The notes beneath the pieces are model-generated. The model was not told the origin of the DNA. It did no database searches and worked only from the letters and a program-made list of their open reading frames with translations. From contig NC_059394.1 in the NCBI RefSeq assembly GCF_905220565.1, positions 174,001 through 238,000 of the forward strand: a stretch of DNA of 64,000 nucleotides. The letters run 5' to 3'. Shown here piece by piece: positions 1 to 11,850 of the stretch. The first letter of the stretch is position 1; each line of letters opens with the position of its first letter. Source of the DNA: Melitaea cinxia. Taxonomy: Eukaryota; Arthropoda; Insecta; Lepidoptera; Nymphalidae. A program made the position numbers and the translations under genes.

Positions 1-1971
1 TTCATCCCCACCACACGGTCACACGGGCCTTCTCTCACACCATTACTACTCTCACTACTAAGGGGTCGTCCACAAATCACGTGGTGTTTTGTAGCAACTT
101 TTTAACCTCCTACCGCCCTTGGTATATGCGGTGAAGCTTTAAACCTATTATTTATTATTTTCAGAACATGTACTCGTATAATCTGATTAAATTTTTGAAA
201 AATTGAGCATGTCCCATTTCACTTTAAGGCTCGAGTGAGTAATGGACAACCCCTAACATAATCGCTAATGCGTCAACTAGACGGTTGGGTTCCATTCCAC
301 GTTAAACGCAATCTGTGTAATATTATGAAACTAAAACTTCAATTTATAACGGGAATCGTGTTGCCGGTCATGCGTCGCCGTAATGAAATCCTCCGGCTAG
401 TTTCGGGGACGTATAAAATTGTAAACTTTCCGAATTCAGCGAAATCGTATAAATTTTAATGACAGTCATAAGCATCCGCCGCGAGGCTAAGTTTCTAAAT
501 AATTAAATGTAATAAGCCTCAAACAGAGCGTTTGCATGTCTGCCACGCGTCGCGGACCACCAAAAGGTACTAGGTAATGGCTTCTCGCGGAGAACTTGTA
601 ATGTCCATAATTGCGCTCATATGTAACAGTATGCAAACCAGGACGTGCTTGAAATTAACATCAGTGGTTGAAAGAAAACTTTAGAATTTAAAATGAATTG
701 TTGCAAATCGTTTAATTTTTAAAAATAATTCACCTCTGGCAACATATCTATGATAGAATTAACCGAGTAACTTCAGAAGTATGATGTTATGTATCAAATT
801 TGACCGATTACTACTCTACTGTGTAAAAGAGACCAAGAGAGAGATCACATCTCGTAGCAGCTACTACGCGGTGCTACGCATGCCAGGCATCTGCGTAGGA
901 TCTATTTTCGCGTAAATTTGCGAATAATCAGCATAACCAGTATTAGCTGCGTAGTTTTATTACATAGCATTTGGCATTTGGTCGTGGATAGTATACATTC
1001 GTTTTAATATTAAAATATACATCGGGTTTTATAAATATACAGTTTGTAAAATCCGATGTAATTAAAAAAAAAAGCACCAATGGTATACCATTGATGAATG
1101 GAAAATACCCAAATCAGAGATGTTATGAATTACAAGTTTTTCCAAGTTTTTGCTTTTTTTTAAGACATCAAAAACAATTAATTCCTAGAGAGTAAAATTT
1201 AATGACAACGAGAAATGTTTTTAAAGCATTGACTTATTGAAGAAAATAAATGCGTAACGTAATTACTCATGATACATTTTTCCGTCAAAAAAACTTTATT
1301 TCTCATCTCGTTCGATCGTGCTCCGACGTCGCGCGTCGAACATAAAACGCACCGCGGCTCAACTTCTATCAGCTTCGATGCTCCGCGAGTGACACTAATT
1401 GATCCTCAGCTTTGATTACCTATTGAGTGTGCCCTCGCAACCGCGACTTTGTCCCGCTTAGACTCGAACATACCACCCGTCCCTCTCTATCATGTAATGA
1501 ACGACAGAGAGGTCGGGCCGGAGTTGTTTATCCGTTGCCATTTCAGTTCGTATTATACTAATGAAGTGCGCTGTTTACGCGAAAATGACTTATTTCTATG
1601 GCCGCGATCCACGTCGCAGCCCTGAATGGAACCTGTTTCATACAGCTAACAATTTTATCTAGGTAAATGTTTATTTCTAGTAGAGGAGCGGTTCTTTGAA
1701 ATTACGTCGACAGTAAGGAAAAATTTTCTGTTTTTTCATGTTTGTATACTAAGAAAAGAAAGATTAGTAATAAAAAATTTCAAAACACAACCAACTACCA
1801 CACTCAGTTCTACCAGCTTCAGCGTTTTTATTATAATTTTTATTTTTATATTATTAGAATGATAATGTGATCTTATCGGTCAAGTAAGTTCGATTAAAAA
1901 AAAATTGTTGAAATCATATAAAAGATTTCAAGACAAAACATAACCATTGTCAAAACACACACACACATACA
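1..1971. other. intron DNA downstream of the Ig2 exon, nothing recognised
   Basis: AT-rich sequence with no coding or family match seen. The segment 1310-1640 is less AT-rich (gcgcgtcgaac, ggtcgggccgga) and may hold regulatory DNA. Confidence 0.5.
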
Positions 1972-2197
1972 CTCCAGTCTATCGCAGTCCACTGCGCCAA
2001 AAATGGTGCGAACTCATGTGTTTTGCCTATAGTCACCACGCTGGGCAGGCGGGTTGGTGACCGCAGAGCTGGCTTTGTCGCACCGAAGGCGCTGCTGCCC
2101 GTCTTCGGCCTGTGTATTTCAAAGCCAGCAGTTGGATGGTTATCCCACCATCGGTTGGCTTTTTAAGTTCCAAGGTGGTAGTGGAACTGTGTCATTG
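1972..2197 (-). repeat. dispersed repeat B fragment
   Basis: Matches 10768-11000, from ccactgcgccaaaaatggtg through ccaaggtggtagtggaact. It lacks the outer end and follows a short (CA)n run at 1955-1970. Confidence 0.78.
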
Positions 2198-4198
2198 TCG
2201 TAAACGGATATAAAATTTTCCATAAAAATTTAATGGACATGTGAAATACCAGTCAGTATTGCTAAAGGAAGGTTTTGCACAGTTGTTTTTAACATTGCAT
2301 ATTTTGAGGTCGAGAAACACGTAAAAAGCACGTTTGTGTACGGAGAGACCCATCAATATAGCGGCAACTATTCCCGCCGAAGTATAACATATTTTGTAAC
2401 AATTTCATTACGTAGACTTTTCATAGCCGTTGCTTAAAAAGGTACAATTCTGACATAAATAGACAGACTTATAATATACACATACATTCAATAACGTACT
2501 TATTGTTACTCCTTGGGAAACAAATGTCTAGCAAAATTATTCAACAAAAAGAAAATTATAAAAGAAATCTCATTGTCACTTAACTTTGTTTATTATTTTG
2601 TAAAATATTCTAGACACGGAATAATTTTGAGAAGGTGTCTTTCGGTAGCGTTTAATAAGAGGTCGTCGCTTGGTCATTGGTTGCTAGAGCGGTCGCGGTC
2701 GGGGGCTGACGAATATGAAACGACGAATATGCTGTTACAGCACGTACTGCACACGAGACGGGAATCGTAGTACGATGAGACTAAAGATCTGATTTTAATG
2801 GAAAATATCAAACAATAAAGATAATATTACATTTTTAAGTAAAACCTCTTTACGCACGCTTGACTTGAGGAGTAAGCTGGTGAATGCGCGACGACAGCGT
2901 TACGAAAAGTTTAATCGGGTGAGGCGATGGAAAGTCGAGAGGGAGACATAAGTTAGTGAAGATAGGAAGATAGGGAGTTACATTTCGTATATTACTGTAT
3001 GAGCTAAAGGAGTTTTACTTCAGTCGTGTGGTCTAAAGGAGATTTTTTTTTAATAATATTGTTGGATTAAAAGACGTAGCTCAGGTTTTAATCACTATAT
3101 ATTTAAATAATAGAAAAATTAACAGTAATACGCCGGTCGCTTGATGTAACAGATTATAGAGAGAGACGAGTATTTATTAAAGCGCACAGACTGCACAAAT
3201 AGGCGCGAAATTCAAATAAAGAACATTATGTTCAACAAATATAAAGGTCGCAAACGAGCGTGCAGTTCGCCTGTTGGTAAATTACTGTAGCCTAAAGGAG
3301 CAAGCGCGTTGCCGACCTAACCGCCTAACCTCTCTCGGAACTCTGGCTACCTTTCTCAGTACAAGAACACAACAATACTTAAAAGCAGTTTTACTTAGCT
3401 GTGATCTTCATTACGACTGAAATTAGACAAGAATACAATTTCAATTAATTTTTTTAATTGCGGTGACAGGAGTGGACATGTATTGATAATAAGCCATTAC
3501 ATAATTGATTGATGATAATATTCCTTATTGACAAGTAACTCATAAATTAATCTGCCTAATTTCAAAATAATACTTAATCGTAATTCTATTCTTAATTTAC
3601 TACAACAATATCCTTTCCAAAAATGTATGCCAACAAATTAATATCATAAAAACAATAAATAATGATGGCTAAATATCGAACGCAGAACCGGACGAACCGC
3701 ATGTGAGACTTGCACAAATCCGAAGTTAAAATCAAGCTTCGAATTGTTCTGAAAATTTTAACTTTCATTATTAATGCCACCACATTGTATAGATGTTATT
3801 TGATAGCAGCGAAGTATTCTCAATTGAAGTTTGAGTGTTTTCCAACCGTCCGTTTAAGTGTAGAGTTTTGGAAACAAATTGAACATTCGTCCAATACTAG
3901 GAAACAAAAACGATTCAAAAATGACAGGTTAGCTTAGAGGTTAATAAAATTAATCTAAAATACATAAAATAGTCATATCCATATTAGTCAGAATAGCCTT
4001 AAAAGAACAGGAGTTATGATTTTTCTCACACAGTATTATGCCATGTAAATATTTTTAAAACAATTTGTACCGTTGTAAAAGTGTGTATCGGTTCCGACGT
4101 CGCTTGTAAAATGTAAGACATATGACGATTTATTTTATTGAGGATTTGGTCTTTATCTTCATAGAACAGATAACGGCAGTGAATATAAAAAGAAAAAA
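2198..4198. other. intron DNA, apart from repeat C fragment
   Basis: No gene seen. Short frames at 2513-2770 and 3710-3937 lack any recognisable motif. The next Dpr coding segment was looked for on the minus strand and not found. Confidence 0.5.
3327..3416 (-). repeat. dispersed repeat C, small old fragment
   Basis: Matches ggaactctggctacctttct through tttacttagctgtgatcttc of the family with many changes. Confidence 0.55.
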
Positions 4199-4250
4199 GT
4201 GTGTGTGTGTGTGTGTGTGTGTGCATGTGTGTGTGTGTGTGTATGTGTGC
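4199..4250. repeat. (TG)n microsatellite
   Basis: About 52 bp of gt dinucleotides with two interruptions (gcat, gtat). The long frames over it on both strands are repeat artefacts. Confidence 0.95.
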
Positions 4251-5270
4251 AATTCACACACGGTAGAAGTGAAACTTCTGAGACCGGGAGAGATTTTTTT
4301 GCACCGAGACTATAAAATATTCTGTGATATATTCTATCTCATTATCTCCCATACATTTATGTGTTTTTCTAATTATCGTGACGGATTTTCGTTTCCTCGA
4401 GTTTCAGATTGCAACGATTCTAAAGAAATTTCACTTCGATTCGATTACGATTTAACTTTTAACTATTTATCGATTTAACTACGATTGTTTAGTGAGTAAT
4501 AACTGAACTTTTAGACAATACACGAAGATGTAACCTGGACCACATAATACCTTCCTTAAATATACGTACGTAATGGTTCTCGTACGGTATATTAGCACAT
4601 TAGATTACGAGCCAACTTCTTACTTTTACGTAATCTCGTGAACTGATCACTCATTTTATTAAATATATATTTTACTTTAAAAAATCGTATTATACTGTTT
4701 AAGTTTTAAACTCCCATGCACACTATTCATAGTGCGCTTTTGATTCTACGGAACTGGCCTTGATTATGATTTTGAAATAATAATGATTTTAAAGTAATAA
4801 TCGCGGTGTGTCCGGTAGATTTAAAACTGTTTTGTATACTTCTTATAATTGTATACTTTGTTGCATTTATTGTTTGATAATAAATAAACCAATATATGTT
4901 ATTTTTTTATATAATCATATATCTGTAGCTACAACTATTCTGACTAATATGTTTTGATTTAGAAGAACATCCAGAAAGTGTTTTGTATAGAAGATATTCG
5001 TTTTAAAGTGCAGACGTGTATGAAAATACCATCCTCACGTAATAATTTTTGGGGTCGAAGGAGTACATCTTGAGATACACAGTAAAATGATTACAGGTTA
5101 TATTTAGTGCTTAGGTCATAATTCAGCGATATTTCGACAGCTTAGCAGATATTTTGATAGCTAAAGATTCGATATGAATATATCGTAGATCTTTCTGGAC
5201 GTTCTTCTGCCAGGTTATGAGCTAGTAAAGTAAGTAAAGTGGCGTGAATAATTACTTTGCGTCCTCTCAC
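4251..5270. other. intron DNA just after the Ig2 donor
   Basis: AT-rich, no repeats recognised. The open frame continuing from the exon past the gtgaga donor ends at 5142 and is not Dpr-like. Confidence 0.5.
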
Positions 5271-5398
5271 CTCTTCCTCATGGTACCAGAAGATGTAGGC
5301 GGGCGGCTCGGGGCTGAACTGGATGAGGCAGGTCAGGTTGATGGTGGAGCCGATGTCCACGTGCAGGTCGGGCCCACCCAGGATCCGCGCTGACGGCA
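5271..5398 (-). CDS. dpr-like: dpr-family gene, next internal exon: first half of Ig domain 2
   Basis: On the minus strand this 128-bp exon follows an acceptor ending gtcgcag and stops at a gtgaga donor. It supplies two bases that complete a Val codon, then 42 codons. The product begins PSARILGGPDLHVDIGST, followed by the Ig2 B-strand cysteine (INLTCLIQ), the SPEPP turn and the core Trp (IFWYHEEE). These are hallmark Dpr Ig2 sequences. Phase and protein order both fit the exon at 62211-62421. The next expected coding segment (a VINYD-like strand through the second Ig2 cysteine) was not found in 1-5270, so it lies left of the window. An open frame continues past the donor for some codons, but it reads unlike any Dpr and is intronic. 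Confidence 0.93.
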
Positions 5399-6046
5399 CT
5401 GCGACAGAATTGAAAACACGTTTGAGTATTATTATTTGATAGGTAAAGTTATCTGAGTCTAGCTTTAAAATTCCTTAATTATCCTGTCTTAATTGTCAAA
5501 CGCAAGAATTGTCATCATAAGTGCGAAGTTTTAATAGTCGTGAAATTTTTTTCTTGTAATTTTCCAATTTTATGCGTAATTTCCTTCATTTTCATTCAAA
5601 CTCATTTTCATTTCATCCTTCTACAAAGTATTAGAAAACTTTTGAATTAAGATGAAGGGAATCAGTTAAGTCGTTCTCAACCAACAGATATTACTAAACA
5701 CATATAATACCAGATTTACATTTCAGAGAAACCTTTACGAAAACGTTCTGTGTTAATCAATGCAATTCTGAAATATTTACACACTCGTATGTAGTCTTGG
5801 GAATACTAAAAGAAAATAATTTTATATTTCTTCGTCTCATTGTTACTTCTGCATTGGGATTAAAGATATAAAAAGTGTTGCTAAAGCAGTCACTTCTACA
5901 GATACAGGTCTAACATTGTTTTACATTAATAATCCAATTAGCCGTGCGAGTGTGCGGGCGATGAGAATGCGCTTCGGCGCCGGTCTCCGGAGGCCGCTAC
6001 ATCACAATCACTCACGGCGCTCTTCCTAACAATATTTTAAACTAGC

Positions 6047-6276
6047 TTCTGCCCGCGACTTCGTCCGCGTGGAATAGTTACTTTGAGCTAACCGGGGAAG
6101 CTCTCAAAAATAAAAAAATAAACCCGATTTTGAAATATTCTTCATTTGTGCTCCGCTCCTATTGATTTTAGCGTGATGATATATAGCATATAGCCTTTCT
6201 CGATAAATGGGCGATCTAACGCTGAAAGACAAGCAAATAACAAACAAACAAACTCTTTAGCTTTATAATATTAGTA
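6047..6276 (-). repeat. repeat E-type fragment
   Basis: Begins aactagcttctgcccgcgac-ttcgtccgcgtgg and ends in a caaacaaacaaa segment. It is a widely scattered lepidopteran repeat with a conserved cgcggacgaagtcgcggg end (here reversed). Confidence 0.6.
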
Positions 6277-6399
6277 GTGATACTCTTACGTTATCCATCG
6301 GAGAATTGCCTTCAGTTGTTTCATTTGAGTGGAAATTGTAAGACTTCTTCGAAATTGTAAGATCTTCATTACTTAAGAAGATGTTAATTATCAATAATT

Positions 6400-6829
6400 G
6401 TGTTTGCAGGAAAACGAAAAAAACCGACTTCAATTATATCGACAAGTAATACAACGTAGGTAGACGAAAAAATAGTCAAGTAAATACGCATTATCAAAGA
6501 TTACTCCAAAATTTGTAATCAGATCTCGATAGAATTTAAATGTGACTACATGATAGACACCGGCTTTCGATTAAATTGAAAATCATCAAAATCGGTACAC
6601 CCAGTAAAAAGTTATGCGGATTTTCGAGTTTTCCTCGATTTCTCTGGGATCCCATCACCAGATCCTGGTTTCCTTCTCATGGTACCACACCAGGGATCTC
6701 CTTTTCAACAAAAAAAGAATTATCAAAATCAGTTCATAAACGACGTAGTTATCCCCGAACATATATTAAAAAATATATATATATATACAGTCGAATTGAG
6801 CAACCTCCTTTTTTGAAGTCGGTTAAAAA
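6400..6829 (+). mobile_element. repeat D copy
   Basis: From tgtttgcaggaaaacg to ttttgaagtcggttaaaa. The 106-codon frame across it is the repeat read through and not a gene. Contains an (AT)n run near 6775. Confidence 0.7.
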
Positions 6830-8419
6830 TAACATAATTAAGCTATTAGGCTATTTAAATTATGAACCTATTAACGCGCTTCCTAATTTCAGGTAACAAA
6901 TTCAATTTTACACCGTTATTGAGCAGGTAATAGCGTACATCGCTGCGGACCGCAGCTAATTATTTCGCTAGGCCCAGTAAAGTAGCTGTATTTCGTAACA
7001 AACGGCCGCTAAACTTATTCATTGTAGTTCAACTTGTTATTGTCTTGAACCGTATTTGGAAAGCAGATTTAAAGTTGCTTTCAGACTCATATCATATTTA
7101 TAAAACTTTTAGCAGACTTATACCGTAGTGTAATAAATTGTGCTAGTGGGTTGATTCCTTTGACACGGCGTAAAATCCTGATGGACAAGTTGATAAATTT
7201 GTCATAAAATTTTAGGTACAAGAGGCATCGTAAATTTTTGCTTCTGATATTATGGCAAAATTTGTGGATTTTGAGAATTGATGAGATCGAATGTCAGTAA
7301 AATGTTCAGTCATTTCTTTGATATTTGTTCCAAGTTTTTATTTTGCTTAAAGCATTAAGTTCTATAAACTTCATTTTTTCATAATTTGTTTTTACAATAA
7401 CACATATTTGTTAAAATTTAACTCTTACAACTTTTTAAAATTTCTTCATTACCATAACAACGAAAGATTTATTGTACATTGACATGTTATAACTCAGGGA
7501 TCATTCGAATTTTCTTCAGAATTTCTCGAACATCAAGTTCTTAGACTTAATCTGTTTTCATTAAGGTAAATTACGATATACGATTTGTCGTATAGATGCA
7601 GACGATAAAACGATGTCGGTATTTGATTTGATAAACTAAGTTTCAATGTTTCTTAGTAGCTACTCAAGTAACTATCAAATGTTAAGAGCTTTTAAAATAA
7701 TTACCTGCAAAATCAAACCATATAAAAATTACGTGTAACTCATACCTCAATTATAGATTCATAGGCCAATGAACGATTGTCTGAATTAGTGTAAAGGGAT
7801 TTACGAAATGCGAAGGCGCGATAAGGAAAAAGTTAGGCAGTAAAAACGAAGTGAAATCTGTGAGATAGTGAAATAGATAGCTCTCGAGGTAATGTGACTT
7901 ACTTTAAACTTAATTATAGAGGAATGGAAGAAATCTATTATATAAATTTTGTTGATGGTGGAGAACCGCTTCGAAAAAAAAAGACGTCTTAAAATATTAT
8001 ATAATACTAGCAATACCCGTGCGAATAATTCGCACTAAATTAGTAAATTATAATAAGTAATTTACCGACCGTCAATCATGTTGACGTTATTTCAAAAATA
8101 AGCCATCATACGCGTATATACAATTTTAATTATTAATTAATTTACAAATACAAAAGCAATAATAAATTTTTTTGTTGTTTTCGCCGGTAGAGCAAGCAAT
8201 TATCTATAAAATTATGTATAATTCAAGTGGAGTAATTGTTAGATTTTTTCTAAAAAGGGAGGCAAACATCTTTACCTTAGCGTATTTAATATATATGATT
8301 TAATGTTAATTGTGTTACTGTATTGGCGCAGTTCAGATTAACGACGGCACAGCAAGTTGGCGTAGAACATGCAGATGTTATTTATGTTATTTTTTTGTTT
8401 ATGCCTTAATCAGATTGTC
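6830..8419. other. intron DNA, mostly unique
   Basis: No coding signal. A short ctagcaatacccgtgcg piece at 8010-8030 is the end of a common scattered repeat. Confidence 0.45.
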
Positions 8420-8560
8420 TGTTTCAGCAAGGATCGAACCTGCATCTCCGACTTACCGTGTCGGTGCTTTAGCCAATTAGCTATGGAACGATGTAACCTC
8501 TAGATCGAAATTTTCGATATGATGATTTTATATTCGGCCTAAGCGACCGTGGCGTGGCGC
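8420..8560 (-). repeat. element G, copy 1 (left arm lost)
   Basis: The tRNA-like part is 8490-8420 (71 nt, one base missing in the D arm), with the right arm atcgaaattttcgatatg at 8503-8520. The left arm is not recognisable. Homology to copy 3 continues at 8600-8640 (gggtaacacaaaaata). Confidence 0.72.
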
Positions 8561-8640
8561 GGTGGGTTTTTGATATATATTAAAAATTGTTTAGAATTTC
8601 CTCGTGTGTGGGTAACACAAAAATAAATCATACGAATCAG

Positions 8641-10757
8641 AGTGCCTGTGTTTGTGGCGTGTGTTTTCGACACACGATGACACGACACAGGATTTTGATC
8701 TTGTCTTGACACGCTCCAGATGTATTTTTTTTTCTAAGTTATGTATATTTTTTTAGGTAGGGCACGAGCAATAAATATTTTACTCAAAATTTACAATGAC
8801 CAAAGTAACTAAATGGATCACCTCAAAACAAATAATGCACGTTTTATATTTAAATATTAACATGAAATTATATTTAATGTAATAGGTCTGGTCGTACAGC
8901 ATGAGCTTGTGCGATCCACGGATGTAAGTAACATTAATTACTGCGCTAAACGTGGATAGTTCTATTAGTTCTTCTCTTTTTGGTTACAGGCTTGAGATGT
9001 TTCTAGTGTTGCAAGCGTCAAAAATCACTTGATAAATATATATGATATGTTAAAATTAACAAAGGTGTAAAATCTATCTAAATTTGTAAATGTAGTCTGA
9101 CACTATAAACAGTATAAACCCACCCTAATGTACGAAACGTGAAGTTGTGGTGTTATTAATTAACACTTTGCATGAACTCGAACAAAGAATATTGTTTAGC
9201 GAATAGCTTTAAAAATCCGGGTTTAAAAATATTATGCAGCATTTTTATTAAAGAAAGGAATTTAAAAAGACAAGGATCTTGCGAGAGAACAGCTCCACTA
9301 ATGGCTTGTGTTAAATATGCGTAAGGATGCGCGTTAATTGTTGTTTTGCTCGCTTTGAGCAAACGGGAGTTTTCTCAGCCCGCCTCACCTCGCCTCGCCT
9401 CGCCTCGTTCGCCCTCTTCGTCCGCTGCGGTGATTTACGCGCGCACATTAAATACCAATTAAAGACAAGAGGCCGATGTTACGATGTTCATCGCTTTTTA
9501 TTTCACTTTCATTACCATTATTGGTTCTGTAGAATTATTTAATTAAATTGGGATGATGTATTCAAAATTTAATGACTACCCCGAATCTGTTCTCTTTGTT
9601 TTGATATTATGATAAAATGTTCTACAACTCCTTGTTCTGGGACTGAAGCTTCTTCTTGTCTTGGTCTTCATGTCGTCTCCATTCTACGTGACATTGAGGA
9701 ACATATCCGTGATATCCTGACGCTAGTGAAAGCTTTTCGAATAAATTAACACGAAACCGAAAGTGGTCACAGAACTCTTAAAAAAAGTGTGTGTGAACTC
9801 ACGTACCTACGTAAGAAGCTATACCTCACTGGCTAGCTAACTTCACGTTACTAACTTCTTCGTTGACTAGCCAACTTCAGGGTGTCGGTTTTTTTGTGAC
9901 GGTGTGCGCGCGCATCGTAAAAAGTTACTCTCATCATTTTTCCCTAACGCGCCATAAGGAGTATAACTTACAAAAAAAAAAGAATTTCAGTCACACCACT
10001 TTTTCACTTACGAAATAAGAGCAAGCTACAATATTATATAAGCTATCAGTATCGATACAGGAAACAAGACGGAGCGAGTCTCGTCGGTTCTTTCAAGCAG
10101 AAGTCGAACAACGTTTCTCTTTGTCCAGTCGCCGTCATCGCTACATTGTTCGAACCACTGCAGTCTATTTTTTGTTTACGTTGCATTTCGACCAGTTTTG
10201 CCACAGAGTAGCTTGATCGTATGAGTAGTCAGTACAGACTGGGTCATCGAATAACTTTCTAAGTTCCGGATATTTCGAAGCTGCCGAATAATATTTAATA
10301 GTTTTGTAATATTTAGAGTAATACAGTTGTTCGAACGAAAGATTCGTGATATCGACTGTCGTGTGTCAAGTCTATTGTCTTGCGTTGGCTCGTGTTTCTT
10401 TTTCAATTACTTTGATAGTTTCGTGGTGACGGGGATTTAAAAATAATGGTAAATCTTTTTTACTATTGTTGATAAATGAATTTAAAGTTTATAATTTAGT
10501 TCTGTAGCATGTGTTCATTACTCTGAACTAGATTATTTTAATGATAGATAGTGGAAGTATGGGCTTGGTGCCATTATCTTTCACACGGGATTTATAAAGG
10601 GAATTTTTATTTGTTGAATATGATACTAACAGCTTTTTCCAACGTACCTGTAGAGTTACTTGCTCATTTTACTCAATTTAATCTACGCCTTGTGTTCATG
10701 TTGTTGTAACTAACTACATTTAAGTACAATAAATGTAAATCTTTTTATGTAGAGCTT
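8641..10757. other. intron DNA, mostly unique
   Basis: Contains a cctcg pentanucleotide run at 9386-9408 and two close copies of a ctagc-aacttc piece near 9832-9880. No gene seen. Confidence 0.45.
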
Positions 10758-10767
10758 TACATTATCT

Positions 10768-11093
10768 CATCATTACAGCCTTTACAGTCCACTACTGGAC
10801 ATAGGCCTCCACAAGTTTACGCCAAAAATAGCGTGAACTCATGTGTTTTGCCCATAGTCACCACGCTGGGCAGGCGGGTTGGTGACCGCAGGGCTGGCTT
10901 TGTCGCACCGAAGACGCTGCTGCCCGTCTTCGGCCGGTATATTTCAAAGCCAGCAGTTGGATGGTTATCCCGCCATCGGTCGGCTTTTCAAGTTGCAAGG
11001 TGGTAGCGGAACTATGTTATCCCTTAGTCGCCTCTTACGACACCCACGGGAAGAGAGGGGGTGGCTATATTCTTTAGTACCGTAGCCACACAG
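10768..11093 (-). repeat. dispersed repeat B, long copy with TSD
   Basis: Contains the lepidopteran-wide segments ccactactggacataggcct, agtcaccacgctgggcagg and cttagtcgcctcttacgaca. A 10-bp duplication tacattatct flanks it (10758-10767 and 11094-11103). Polarity is set by copies ending in (gat)n, so this copy is reversed. It probably derives from a LINE 3' end or a composite SINE; no coding capacity was seen. Confidence 0.8.
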
Positions 11094-11384
11094 TACATTA
11101 TCTATACCTAACTAATTATAGAATATTATATGAGATATGACTAAATGTAATGAATGAAAACTCGAGATTATGTAGCAAACTCCTAAAACACGTCATTTAA
11201 GATCTTAATTGTACGGAGTGCAACGTTGCGGCGCGAGCGTTTCGGTTAATTCAATGTTTTATGACGTCATAACTCCGCGGCCTTTGTGCTCCTGTCTCAG
11301 CGCACGAGCTGTACTGTAATAATGATTATTGTCTTGCTCTTTTGAGGAAATTTACGCGAAAATTATAAAAATAAATTCTAGTTT

Positions 11385-11693
11385 ATAATTCTAGTTATCT
11401 ATAATATAAAAATGAGTCGCTGAATGTGTTGCTAAGCGCAAAACTCGAGAACGGTTGGACCGATTTCGCTAATTCTTTTTTTTTAAATATTCCTTGAAGT
11501 ACGAGGATGGTTCTTACGGAGAGAAAAATTCTAAAAATAAAAATTTTTAATTTCCTGAAAAAGTCTAAAAACAACACTTTTCTATACTCCCATACAAAAG
11601 ATTTGTGATAATACTTAAAAGTCAATTTGAACTTTAATACCATACGATAAAGTTTGTGTTAGGCGATACGATGTTCGCCGGGTCAGCTAGTAA
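11385..11693 (+). repeat. repeat E1-type fragment
   Basis: Contains gagaacggttggaccgattt and ends gttcgccgggtcagctagt, a very common lepidopteran repeat end. The short minus-strand reading frame here is incidental. Confidence 0.6.
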
Positions 11694-11699
11694 TTCAAT

Positions 11700-11850
11700 A
11701 ATACTGCTTTTAAGCAGTGTTGTGTTCCAGTGGTGAGTACGGTGATTAGAACTTTCTGGGGGGGTGCAGGCGTCTATAGGCTACGGTAATCGCTTACTAC
11801 CAGGTGAGCCGTACGCGTGTTTGTCGACTTAGTTGTATAAAAAAATGAAA
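11700..11850 (+). repeat. dispersed repeat C, partial copy
   Basis: Sense orientation, from atactgcttttaagcagtg to gttgtataaaaaaatg with an A-rich tail; the middle is deleted relative to the long copies. Confidence 0.68.

Noticed and set aside
4122..4478. 118-codon plus-strand frame
   Set aside because: Its middle is the (TG)n microsatellite and the remainder shows no family motif.
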